A stretch of DNA of 32,385 bases, from positions 1-32,385 of the forward strand of contig CAKQQY010000021.1 in assembly GCA_934271245.1 (NCBI GenBank). The letters run 5' to 3'. Below the pieces are notes generated by a model. That model ran no database searches. It saw nothing but the letters and a program-made list of their open reading frames with translations, and was not told the origin of the DNA. The stretch's first letter is position 1. Each line of letters opens with the position of its first letter. The DNA is from an uncultured Clostridia bacterium. GTDB taxonomy: Bacteria > Bacillota > Clostridia > Christensenellales > Borkfalkiaceae. Below, one piece after another: positions 8,732-15,978 of the stretch. A program made the position numbers and the translations under genes.

Positions 8732-8767
8732 TATTCATATTAAAAGGGTAGACGAAATACAAAATTA

Positions 8768-8792
8768 AAACGCCGCAAAATTTGCGGCGTTT
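8768..8792. terminator. Bidirectional terminator between the ABC gene and spoVG
   Basis: A G+C-rich stem, AAACGCCGCA (8768-8777) with TGCGGCGTTT (8783-8792), has a five-base loop. On the plus strand it is followed by ATAGTTTT; on the minus strand by TTTTAATTTTG. It lies between two convergent genes (stops at 8731 and 8844) and probably ends both transcripts. Confidence 0.85.
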
Positions 8793-8843
8793 ATAGTTTT
8801 AAAATTAAAAATTCCAAAACACGGAATAAAGCAAGTCGATTAT

Positions 8844-9119
8844 TTAGTATTCAACCGATTTATTTCTTTCTTCTTCGAAAGCGTCTAAGATAACTTTTAT
8901 AAGTTCTTCTCTCAATTCCGTTTTTATCGGATGAGCGATATCCTTGTATTCGCCGTCGTTAGTCTTTCTGCTGGGCATTGCGATAAAATATCCCTCATTT
9001 CCTTCAATAACTTTAATGTCATGTACAACAAAGCAGTCATCAAAGGTAACGGAAGCCACAGCCTTGAGTTTGCTATCGTCTTTTTTGACAATGCGAACTC
9101 TTACGTCAGAAATTTTCAT
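8844..9119 (-). CDS. spoVG: SpoVG family regulator
   Basis: SpoVG is a small site-specific nucleic-acid-binding protein that affects asymmetric septation in sporulating Bacillus and virulence or stress genes elsewhere. The 91-residue protein begins MKISDVRVRIVKKDDSKLKA and includes the family signature FVVHDIKVIEG..GYFIAMPSRKTNDGEYKDIAHPI. The C-terminus is slightly longer than the conserved core and charged (EEERNKSVEY). AGGAAGG just upstream on the minus strand supports the start at 9119. It is divergent from murC and ends at a shared terminator. Confidence 0.96.
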   Translation of the reverse strand: MKISDVRVRIVKKDDSKLKAVASVTFDDCFVVHDIKVIEGNEGYFIAMPSRKTNDGEYKDIAHPIKTELREELIKVILDAFEEERNKSVEY

Positions 9120-9152
9120 ACACTCATTACCTTCCTTATCATTTATATTTTG

Positions 9153-9181
9153 ATTTTATCATAGTAAATTTGCGTTTTCAA
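9153..9181 (-). promoter_or_regulatory. Sigma-A-like promoter of spoVG
   Basis: Reading the minus strand: TTGAAA (9181-9176), a 17-base spacer ending in TATGA, and TAAAAT (9158-9153), with an extended -10 TG. In B. subtilis spoVG is a classical sigma-H gene; I did not find a convincing sigma-H match here, although a second start cannot be excluded. Confidence 0.65.
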
Positions 9182-9250
9182 TAGGTTTTTAAAAGTTTTT
9201 TGTAATTTTTTCGCTTTTTTTATAAAAAATCGGGGTGTTTCGGCATAAAA

Positions 9251-10615
9251 ATGTATTATATGGATATTTTTTCGGTTAATAAAAGAATACATTTTATCGG
9301 AATCGGCGGAATTTCTATGAGCGGAATCGCGAAGTTTTTTTTGGCAAACGGATATACTGTTTCCGGAAGCGAAAGGGAATATTCCGCCGTAACGACGAAA
9401 TTAAAAAATCTGGGCGCAAAAATTTATATAGGGCATAAAAAGGAAAACGTTGTTGGTGCGGACGTGGTCGTATACACTTCGGCAATTTCCGATGAAAACC
9501 CCGAGTTAAAAGAAGCGATTAAAAGAAAAATAAAAGTATTCAAAAGAAGCGAAGTTTTAGGGGCGATTCTTAAGCGATATAATAAAAGCGTTGGAATAGC
9601 GGGTTGTCACGGTAAGACTACCGCCACGGCAATGCTTACGCATATACTTAGCGATTCGGGTATTAACGCGGCGGCGTTTATCGGCGGCGACGACCTTACT
9701 TTCGGAAACTATAAAAGCGGCAAGGATATCTGCGTTGCGGAAGCGTGTGAATATAAAAAGAATTTTTTAGATCTTAATCCTACGATTTCCGTAATACTTA
9801 ACGTCGATTGCGACCATATGGAAAGTTACGGGTCGTTTGAGAACTTGCTTTCTGCGTTTAAACAATTTTCTCAAAGCGAATATTCCGTGATTAACGCGGA
9901 CGATGAAAACTGCGTGAAAATTATAGGAGATGAAACTTTAACTTTCGGGATAAAGAATTCTGCCGATTATACGGCAGGAAACGTAATGGAAGGAGAGAAC
10001 GGTTATTCGTTCACAGCGTTTAAGCGCGGTAAAAAATTAGGTGACGTAACGCTGTCGGTTAAAGGGTATCATAACGTGTATAACGCCTTGGCGGCTATTG
10101 CGTGCGCCGATATTCTGGGCGTTAAATTCGATACCGAAAATTTACGTAAATTCAAAGGGGTGGCAAGAAGACAGGAGTTTTTAGGGAAAGTTAAAGGCGT
10201 TAAAGTATTTGCCGATTACGCGCATCATCCGACGGAGATAACGGAAACGCTAAAAGCGTTTAACGTTTCGGATAGCGATTTAGTCGTTTTCCAGCCGCAC
10301 ACATATTCGAGAACGCGTCTTTTGGCGGAAGAGTTCGTTGCCGCATTAAAAACCGTAAAAAATCTTTTAATATACAAAACTTTTCCTGCAAGAGAAAAAT
10401 TCGATATCGACGGCGACGCATTCACTTTGTATAAAATGATAAAAGGGGTAAACTGCGGGGTAAAATTTGCCGCCGATTATAAAGACTTGTCGAAAAAGGT
10501 GAATTTATATTCGGCAAAAAAAGAAAAATCAAGGAGAATAATCGTGCTCGGCGCGGGGAACGTTTATTACGACGCGAAAAAAATTATTATCGAAAACGCT
10601 TGCCAAAGTCGATAA
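9251..10615 (+). CDS. murC: UDP-N-acetylmuramate--L-alanine ligase
   Basis: MurC adds L-alanine to UDP-MurNAc with ATP, the first amino-acid step of peptidoglycan precursor synthesis in the cytoplasm. The 454-residue protein shows the N-terminal UDP-binding motif HFIGIGGISMSGIA (residues 14-27), the ATP loop GCHGKTTATAML near 117, EACEY near 160, NVDCDHMESYGS near 177 and the C-terminal domain motif ADYAHHPTEI near 320, all typical of Mur ligases of the MurC type. The start is uncertain: ATG 9251 and ATG 9260 are both possible, and only a weak GGGGTG (9232-9237) lies upstream. The gene is not in a mur or fts cluster here. Its 3' end holds the -35 box for the next transcript. Confidence 0.96.
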   Translation: MYYMDIFSVNKRIHFIGIGGISMSGIAKFFLANGYTVSGSEREYSAVTTKLKNLGAKIYIGHKKENVVGADVVVYTSAISDENPELKEAIKRKIKVFKRSEVLGAILKRYNKSVGIAGCHGKTTATAMLTHILSDSGINAAAFIGGDDLTFGNYKSGKDICVAEACEYKKNFLDLNPTISVILNVDCDHMESYGSFENLLSAFKQFSQSEYSVINADDENCVKIIGDETLTFGIKNSADYTAGNVMEGENGYSFTAFKRGKKLGDVTLSVKGYHNVYNALAAIACADILGVKFDTENLRKFKGVARRQEFLGKVKGVKVFADYAHHPTEITETLKAFNVSDSDLVVFQPHTYSRTRLLAEEFVAALKTVKNLLIYKTFPAREKFDIDGDAFTLYKMIKGVNCGVKFAADYKDLSKKVNLYSAKKEKSRRIIVLGAGNVYYDAKKIIIENACQSR

Positions 10616-10628
10616 AATAGTCTACACT
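10600..10628 (+). promoter_or_regulatory. Promoter of the manganese-riboswitch transcript
   Basis: TTGCCA (10600-10605), a 17-base spacer and TACACT (10623-10628). The start point would fall near 10635, about 17 bases before the aptamer. The -35 box lies inside the end of murC, which shows that the permease gene has its own promoter rather than depending on murC. Confidence 0.55.
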
Positions 10629-10651
10629 ATAAAAGCAAAATTTAATTGCAT

Positions 10652-10751
10652 GTAGAAGGGAGTAGTTAGCGCGGTTGCGTGCGGATTTCCGTCAATACGG
10701 TTTTTACCCGGGGATTCGGAACTATAACAATGGTTTTAACAAGACTTTTAC
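10652..10751 (+). ncRNA. yybP-ykoY manganese riboswitch aptamer
   Basis: The conserved features of the yybP-ykoY (Mn2+) motif are present in order: GGGAGUAG (10658-10665), GUCAAUACGG (10691-10700) and AACAAGAC (10739-10745). A closing P1 helix pairs GUAGAAG (10652-10658) with CUUUUAC (10745-10751), seven pairs with one wobble. The motif binds Mn2+ and activates genes for metal export or homeostasis. The 3' strand of P1 also forms part of the terminator stem at 10741-10773, so ligand-stabilised P1 should prevent termination. This is an ON switch by inspection. Confidence 0.93.
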
Positions 10752-10777
10752 CGTTTATCGCGGTAGAAGTCTTTTTT
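10741..10777 (+). terminator. Riboswitch-controlled intrinsic terminator
   Basis: A 13-bp stem pairs AAGACTTTTACCG (10741-10753) with CGGTAGAAGTCTT (10761-10773), with one G-U pair and a seven-base loop. The T-run covers 10772-10777. The 5' arm overlaps the 3' strand of the aptamer P1 helix, so the aptamer-closed and terminator states exclude each other. Confidence 0.93.
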
Positions 10778-10795
10778 GTTGCAAAAGAGGTGCAT

Positions 10796-12091
10796 ATGAA
10801 AATTTTTGTTCTCGTAGTGTTTATTCTTATGTATATCGCAATAATCGCTTTTTCCGATTATAAACACTGGATAACGGGCGCGGTTGCAGTGTTGGTTGTT
10901 GGCGGTTGCCTTATTTTTGGCGTTACCGACTTTCAAAAAACGATTTCTTCAATAGATTTTAACGTTATTTTAATGCTGTTGGGAATAATGCTTACGGTCG
11001 GTATGTTTTCGGAATCCAATATGCCGAACAAGATTGCGGACGGGCTTATGGCTAAAATTCCGAACGGTATGGCGGCTCTCGTTGTTCTTTCTGTGCTAAG
11101 CGGGCTGGTTTCCGCCTTTATCGACAACGTTGCTACGGTTTTAATGCTTGCGCCTATTGGCATAGCGATTTCGAAAAAACTGAAAGTTTCGCCCGTTCCC
11201 GTTATTATCAGTATTGCCGTTTCGTCCAACTTGCAGGGCGCGGCAACGTTAGTCGGGGATACCACGTCGATTATGCTTGCGGGGTTTGCCGATATGAGTT
11301 TCTTCGACTTCTTCGTACTAGACGGAAAACTGTCGATATTTTTCGCGGTGGAAATCGGAGCCTTAGCAACCGTTCCCGTTTTAATTTTTATTTTCCGCAA
11401 GAGCAATCAGAAAATCTGTTTCGAAAGGGAAAACGTACAAGTAAAATCCGTTGTTCCGACAGTACTTTTGTTATTAAATATAGTGGTGCTCGTCATATCG
11501 TCTTTTATTCCCGTAAAACATGAATTGACGAACGGAATTATCTGTATCGCTTTCGGGCTTGTTGCCGTTATTTTCAATACGATTAAATTTAAATCAAATC
11601 CGCTTAACTCGATTAAAGAAGCGGTAGATTATCAAACCGTTTTGTTTTTGTTTTTCTTATTTATGATTATCGGTTGCGTGGAAGAAGTCGGAATTATAAA
11701 AGATATAAGCAAATTCTTTATTTCGATAGGCGATAAAAATCTCTTCCTGTTGTATACGGTTATCGTATTCGGGTCGGTATTGTTGTCAATGTTTATTGAT
11801 AATATTCCGTACGTTGCGACGATGCTTCCCGTTATCGCGGGTATCGTTTCGTCCATGGCAAATCCTGCGTCGGGTGTAGAATATTTACTTTATTTCGGAC
11901 TTCTTATCGGCGCAACGCTCGGCGGAAACTTAACGCCCGTCGGCGCTTCCGCAAACGTTGTCGGAATAGGTATTCTTAAAAAGAACGGCGAAACGGTAAA
12001 GACATCCGACTTTCTTAAAATCGGCGTACCGTTTACGCTCATCGCCGTGTTATGCGGATATGCGTTTATATGGCTTGTATGGGGTGTATAA
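10796..12091 (+). CDS. ArsB/NhaD-type permease under Mn2+ riboswitch control (candidate Mn2+ exporter)
   Basis: A 431-residue, almost entirely hydrophobic protein of the ion transporter (IT) superfamily, in the ArsB/NhaD and CitMHS/SLC13-like group. The two inverted halves each carry the substrate-site signature: SAFIDNVATVLMLAPI (about residue 113) and SMFIDNIPYVATMLPV with GATLGGNLTPVGASANVVG (about residues 330-390). I chose ATG 10796 because AAAGAGG precedes it and the longer in-frame reading from 10679 runs through the riboswitch. Known family members move arsenite, Na+/H+ or citrate. The leader is a manganese riboswitch, which normally controls Mn2+ export or homeostasis genes, so Mn2+ efflux is my inference. 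No ars genes are nearby. A terminator lies at 12208-12240. Confidence 0.88.
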   Translation: MKIFVLVVFILMYIAIIAFSDYKHWITGAVAVLVVGGCLIFGVTDFQKTISSIDFNVILMLLGIMLTVGMFSESNMPNKIADGLMAKIPNGMAALVVLSVLSGLVSAFIDNVATVLMLAPIGIAISKKLKVSPVPVIISIAVSSNLQGAATLVGDTTSIMLAGFADMSFFDFFVLDGKLSIFFAVEIGALATVPVLIFIFRKSNQKICFERENVQVKSVVPTVLLLLNIVVLVISSFIPVKHELTNGIICIAFGLVAVIFNTIKFKSNPLNSIKEAVDYQTVLFLFFLFMIIGCVEEVGIIKDISKFFISIGDKNLFLLYTVIVFGSVLLSMFIDNIPYVATMLPVIAGIVSSMANPASGVEYLLYFGLLIGATLGGNLTPVGASANVVGIGILKKNGETVKTSDFLKIGVPFTLIAVLCGYAFIWLVWGV

Positions 12092-12207
12092 ACCCGAAAC
12101 TATTGTGGTCGTTAAGTTTGTTTGTGGATATGATATGTTGAGAAATAACCTTAAACGATGGCTTATAAAAACGACAAAGAAATGTACACCTATAAATCAT
12201 AACTAAC

Positions 12208-12240
12208 AAAAATGCTCCGTGATATGCGCGGAGCATTTTT
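12208..12240 (+). terminator. Intrinsic terminator after the permease
   Basis: A perfect 12-bp stem, AAAAATGCTCCG (12208-12219) with CGGAGCATTTTT (12229-12240), has a nine-base loop. The distal arm ends in five Ts. It lies 116 bases after the permease stop. Confidence 0.85.
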
Positions 12241-12500
12241 AACGTCGGGGGATTGATTACGCGTTTGATATTGAACGGCAATAAATATTAGTTTACGGGA
12301 TTTCTTCCGCGTAAAGGGGTATCAGAAATAACTATTGCGTGTGGTATATGGCTGCTTATTTAACGATAATCTATTTGTATGAAGTTGGGTTTTAAAAAGA
12401 TTAGCCTGAGAACTATTCTGTATAATAAAGTATAATAAAGTGTTTATAAATTGCGATTGTCTATCATACGGAGTTTTAAAGATGCCGCAGATATAATTAC
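12241..12500. other. Gene-poor spacer with a tandem 10-base repeat
   Basis: I see no supported gene on either strand. The only structure is a perfect tandem duplication of TATAATAAAG (12421-12430 and 12431-12440), each copy containing a TATAAT hexamer without a good -35 at 16-18 bases. The spacer lies between two terminators, 12208-12240 (plus) and 12502-12536 (minus). Confidence 0.5.
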
Positions 12501-12501
12501 T

Positions 12502-12536
12502 AAAAAAAACGGCTCCTGCAAAACTGCAAGAGCCGT
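12502..12536 (-). terminator. Terminator of the purine permease gene
   Basis: On the minus strand the stem ACGGCTC...GAGCCGT (12536-12530 with 12515-12509), extended by an inner TGCA pairing, is followed by a run of eight Ts (complement of 12509-12502). It starts 18 bases past the stop codon at 12555. Confidence 0.9.
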
Positions 12537-12554
12537 AAATTTCACTTTATCGAA

Positions 12555-14057
12555 TTAGTGAGTTAAGAAGAACATTGCGCCGAATACCAAACCGATAATA
12601 GCGGTGGTAATGTCGTTCTTTTTGAATTCGCCGGTGAAGATCTGAATCAAGGTGTAGGAGATAAGACCTAAACCGATACCGAAAGAGATGTTGTAAGTGA
12701 AAGCCATCATTGCAATCGTTATGAACGCGGGAAGGGCTTTCGCAGGGCTTAACCAGTCAATTTTGGTTACGCAGTTCATCATAAGAACGCCGACATAGAT
12801 AAGAGCGGGCGCAGTAGCATAAGTAGGAACGAGTTTAGCAATCGGGCTTAAGAACATAACTACGATAAAGCCGAGAGCAACAACCATAGAGGTGAGACCC
12901 GTTTTGCCGCCTTCTGCGATACCGGAAGAAGATTCAACGAAAGTTGTAACGGTAGAAGTACCTAATACTGCGCCGGTGCAGGTTGCGATAGCGTCTGCAA
13001 GCATTGCGCGATCCATGTTGGGAACGTTGCCGTTTTCGTCTAATAAGTTACCACGAGCGCAAGCGCCGTATAAAGTTCCGATAGTATCGAACATATCAAC
13101 GAGGCAGAAAGCGAAGGAAGCGGTAACAAGCGTAAGAATTAATTGAGCAGAAGTGTGATTTGAAAGATAACCGGAGAAGTCAAAACCTTCGGTAAACACT
13201 TTGCCGAAAGAAATTTCGCCGAAATCTTTGAAAGCGGTGAAAGGATTGTCGAAGGTGATGCCGGCAAAGATGGATTTGCACGCTTCGTCGCCCCAAGCAA
13301 GACCGAGAGCGGCAAGAGCATAATATAAAACAGCAGAACCTAAAATACCCCAAAGAATTGCGCCCTTAACGTTTTTGTGAGAAAGAACGGCAATGGCGAT
13401 AAGACCAGCGAAAGTAACCATAATGGGGAATACACTGGAATACGTAGCATCCTTCAAAAGGTTTAACGAAATCATGGAAACACAGGTGGAATCGTTTTTA
13501 ACAACGATACCGGCATTTTGTAAACCTATGAAAGCGATAAACAAGCCGATACCTGCGGGAATAGCGGTTTTTACACAATCGGGAATGGCGTTGAAAATTT
13601 GTCTTCTTAATCCCGTTACGGTCAAAAGTATGAATACGATACCGTCGATAAGGATAAAGACAAGCGCGTTGGCGTAAGACAAACCGTTGGACATGCCGAA
13701 ACCGCAGACGGTGTAAACGAAGTAAGCGTTAAGACCCATGCCGGTAGCTTGCGCAAGCGGTAATTTAGCCAGTAACCCGATTAAAACAGTACCGATTGCA
13801 GCCGAAAGCGCGGTAGCAATGAAAACGCCGTTGTAAAGAAGATCGTTAAGTTCAGTCTTTACGGGAACGCCGTCTACAAATTTCCAGCCGAGATCTGCAA
13901 ACATAGTCGGGTTAACGAGTACGATGTAGATCATCGTCATAAATGTAACGAGACCTGCAACGATTTCGGTTTTTACCGTGCTGCCCATTTTCGTGATTCC
14001 GAAAAACTTGTCGATTTTACCGACTTTTTTTTCGGAAACGTTCTGTGTGTTTTCCAT
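12555..14057 (-). CDS. pbuG: NCS2-family purine (guanine/hypoxanthine/adenine) permease, AzgA/PbuG type
   Basis: A membrane proton symporter that takes up purine bases for salvage. The 500-residue, roughly 12-14-helix protein matches the AzgA branch: TVKTEIVAGLVTFMTMIYIVLVNP near residue 27, LAQATGMGLNAYFVYTV near 107, PDCVKTAIPAGIGLFIAFIGLQNAGIV near 160 and the late half DMFDTIGTLYGA...TCTGAVLGTSTVTTFVESSSGIAEGGKTGLTS. AAGGAGA upstream supports the start at 14057. The leader carries a C74-type purine riboswitch and terminator, so transcription should fall when guanine or hypoxanthine is abundant; this favours guanine/hypoxanthine (PbuG-like) over adenine as the main substrate. The gene stands alone between two terminators or promoters. 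Confidence 0.94.
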   Translation of the reverse strand: MENTQNVSEKKVGKIDKFFGITKMGSTVKTEIVAGLVTFMTMIYIVLVNPTMFADLGWKFVDGVPVKTELNDLLYNGVFIATALSAAIGTVLIGLLAKLPLAQATGMGLNAYFVYTVCGFGMSNGLSYANALVFILIDGIVFILLTVTGLRRQIFNAIPDCVKTAIPAGIGLFIAFIGLQNAGIVVKNDSTCVSMISLNLLKDATYSSVFPIMVTFAGLIAIAVLSHKNVKGAILWGILGSAVLYYALAALGLAWGDEACKSIFAGITFDNPFTAFKDFGEISFGKVFTEGFDFSGYLSNHTSAQLILTLVTASFAFCLVDMFDTIGTLYGACARGNLLDENGNVPNMDRAMLADAIATCTGAVLGTSTVTTFVESSSGIAEGGKTGLTSMVVALGFIVVMFLSPIAKLVPTYATAPALIYVGVLMMNCVTKIDWLSPAKALPAFITIAMMAFTYNISFGIGLGLISYTLIQIFTGEFKKNDITTAIIGLVFGAMFFLTH

Positions 14058-14129
14058 AATAGAAAATCTCCTTATAAAAATTTTTTCCTTATTTTATCAC
14101 GGCGATAAAGCCGAGATTTACGAAAAAGT

Positions 14130-14172
14130 AAAAAACGTAGAATTTTTGCGCAACGACAATAAATTCTACGTT
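14130..14172 (-). terminator. Attenuator terminator of the purine riboswitch
   Basis: Minus strand: AACGTAGAATTT (14172-14161) pairs perfectly with AAATTCTACGTT (14145-14134) around a 15-base loop and runs into six Ts (14135-14130). It lies between the purine aptamer and the permease start. A segment just after aptamer P1 (UGAAUUCU, around 14200-14192) can pair with the 5' arm of this stem and is a candidate antiterminator. Confidence 0.85.
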
Positions 14173-14198
14173 CAAAATCCCGTAAAAGCAAGAATTCA

Positions 14199-14265
14199 AA
14201 CAATAGTGGTTCATTTACGGTGAACCGTAGAGACACGCAACCATATCATGCGCATATATTGCCGA
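14199..14265 (-). ncRNA. Purine riboswitch, guanine/hypoxanthine class
   Basis: On the minus strand the aptamer core reads GAUAUGG, UCUCUAC, then P3 GGUUC-ACCGUAAAU-GAACC and finally CACUAU. This matches the purine riboswitch pattern (GAUAUGG, UUUCUAC, CCGUAAAU, GACUAU). P1 pairs CAAUA (14261-14257) with UAUUG (14205-14201). The base equivalent to position 74 is C, which specifies guanine/hypoxanthine; adenine riboswitches have U. J2/3 has one change (UUUCUAC to UCUCUAC). It is followed by an attenuator, so ligand should turn the permease off. Confidence 0.93.
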
Positions 14266-14285
14266 CAAAATTAAATTACACGTTG

Positions 14286-14315
14286 ATTATAATATTTAAA
14301 TTTCGGTTTTGTCAA
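14286..14315 (-). promoter_or_regulatory. Promoter of the purine permease transcript
   Basis: Minus strand: consensus TTGACA (14315-14310), an 18-base spacer and consensus TATAAT (14291-14286). Transcription would begin near 14279, just upstream of the purine aptamer. Confidence 0.8.
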
Positions 14316-14451
14316 ACGAAATTACGCGAAAAAAAAATTTTGTCGAAAAAAATCCGAGTTTTTTTATATTCAATCCGTAGTGGTTATGCATTTTGTGAAC
14401 ACTATATATATTATAAAAAGGTTTTTTTGAAAAGGCGAAACGGATATTTGC

Positions 14452-14480
14452 TTGACTTTCGTAATCCAAAATATTATGAT
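14452..14480 (+). promoter_or_regulatory. Promoter of fumC
   Basis: TTGACT (14452-14457), a 17-base spacer and TATGAT (14475-14480), about 30 bases before the fumC start. The 14316-14451 stretch between this and the divergent purine permease promoter shows no other feature that I can support. Confidence 0.75.
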
Positions 14481-14510
14481 ATAGACAAAGAATAAGTTAT
14501 TGGAGAATAT

Positions 14511-15893
14511 ATGGAAACAAGAACGGAAAAAGACAGTCTAGGGGACGTATTGGTGCCTGCAAATAAACTTTGGGGCGCGCAAACGGAAAGAAGTTTTGAA
14601 AACTTCAAAATCGGCACGGAAAAAATGCCGAAAGAAATAATCAAAGCGTTCGCTTTATTGAAAAAGGCTACTGCGGAAGCAAATTTTTTGCTTGGCAAAA
14701 TGTCGGAAGAAAAAAATTCGGCGATTAAAACCGCTTGCGATTTTCTGCTAAACGACGGGTTAAGCGACGAATTTCCTTTATCGGTCTGGCAGACGGGAAG
14801 CGGAACGCAGACCAACATGAACGTGAACGAAGTTATTGCCAACTTTTCAAATAAGTTGACGGGCAAAAAACTTCTTCACCCGAACGACGACGTTAATATG
14901 AGCCAAAGTTCTAACGATACGTTTCCGTCTGCTTTACATATAGCCGCAATACTTACCGTTCACGAAAAACTTTTGCCCGCGGTCGATAAACTGATTTCGA
15001 CTTTGGGTATGCTTCAGGAAAGATATAAAGACACCTTAAAATGCGGCAGAACTCATTTGCAGGACGCCGTGCCGATGACTTTCGGCCAGGAAATTTCGGG
15101 GTGGTACAACGCGCTTTCAATCGACAGAGATAACGTGGAAAGATCTCTTAACGGGTTACATTCTTTGCCTATCGGCGGAACGGCGGTAGGAACCGGATTA
15201 AACGCTCCGGAAGAATTCGGCAGCGCCGTGTCGATGGTCATTTCTCAATGGACTAACAGACCGTTCAGGGTTGCATTTAACAAATTTCAGTCTTTATCGT
15301 TCAGAAACGATATCACTTTCTCGCACGGCGCGATTAGAACGCTTGCTTGCGACATGATGAAAATAGCCAACGACGTGCGTTGGTTGGCTTCGGGGCCAAG
15401 AACGGGATTAGGGGAGATTACCATACCTGCGAACGAACCCGGGTCGTCTATTATGCCGGGTAAAGTAAATCCTACTCAATGCGAAGCGGTCACTATGGTC
15501 GCGGTACAAGTAATGGGTAACGACACAACCATTTCTTTCGCTTGTTCGCAAGGAAACCTTCAACTTAACGTGTTTTTGCCGGTAATCGCGTATAATTATC
15601 TGCAATCGGTAACGCTTCTTTCCGACGTGATAGCGTCTTTCGATAAGAACTGTATTTCGGGGTTAAAGGCCAACGAAGCGAAAATGCGTGAAAACGTCGA
15701 TAAGTCTTTAATGCTCGTTACCGCGCTGAATCCTTATATCGGGTACGAAAACGCCGCTAAGGTTGCAAAATACGCCTTCGATAACGATAAAACGTTAAAG
15801 GAAGCCTGCGTAGAATTAGGATTTTTGTCTTCCGAAAAGTTTGACGAAGTTTTCCATCCCGAAAAAATGGCGAATCCGAAATTAAACGGCTAA
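14511..15893 (+). CDS. fumC: Class II fumarate hydratase (fumarase C)
   Basis: A cytoplasmic, iron-sulfur-free homotetrameric enzyme that interconverts fumarate and L-malate. The 460-residue protein has the superfamily signature GSSIMPGKVNPTQCEA near residue 310. Other class II fumarase marks are GALVxxNKLWGAQTERS-like N-terminal residues (VPANKLWGAQTERS), TGSGTQTNMNVNEVIAN near 96, NMSQSSNDTFP near 125 and GRTHLQDAVPMTFGQE near 177. These distinguish fumarase from aspartase, argininosuccinate lyase and adenylosuccinate lyase. TTGGAGA at 14498-14504 supports ATG 14511. It has its own promoter and is not next to other citric-acid-cycle genes; in an anaerobe it could serve a reductive branch or amino-acid metabolism. 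Confidence 0.96.
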   Translation: METRTEKDSLGDVLVPANKLWGAQTERSFENFKIGTEKMPKEIIKAFALLKKATAEANFLLGKMSEEKNSAIKTACDFLLNDGLSDEFPLSVWQTGSGTQTNMNVNEVIANFSNKLTGKKLLHPNDDVNMSQSSNDTFPSALHIAAILTVHEKLLPAVDKLISTLGMLQERYKDTLKCGRTHLQDAVPMTFGQEISGWYNALSIDRDNVERSLNGLHSLPIGGTAVGTGLNAPEEFGSAVSMVISQWTNRPFRVAFNKFQSLSFRNDITFSHGAIRTLACDMMKIANDVRWLASGPRTGLGEITIPANEPGSSIMPGKVNPTQCEAVTMVAVQVMGNDTTISFACSQGNLQLNVFLPVIAYNYLQSVTLLSDVIASFDKNCISGLKANEAKMRENVDKSLMLVTALNPYIGYENAAKVAKYAFDNDKTLKEACVELGFLSSEKFDEVFHPEKMANPKLNG

Positions 15894-15918
15894 ATTATTT
15901 GTTTTCGGCGTTAATTGC

Positions 15919-15947
15919 TTGCGATAGCAACTTAAAAAAGGTATAAT
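15919..15947 (+). promoter_or_regulatory. Promoter of gpmI
   Basis: TTGCGA (15919-15924), a 17-base spacer and consensus TATAAT (15942-15947). It lies in the short gap between fumC and gpmI. Confidence 0.65.
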
Positions 15948-15978
15948 TACATACGAAAAATAACAAGAGGTTAAAACT

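Noticed and set aside
10679..10795. 39-codon N-terminal extension of the riboswitch-controlled permease
   Set aside because: It runs through the Mn2+ aptamer and terminator and has no ribosome site; ATG 10796 with AAAGAGG is preferred.
12066..12281. 71-codon minus-strand reading frame in the spacer
   Set aside because: No ribosome site, overlaps the permease end and its terminator, and the product has no recognisable features.
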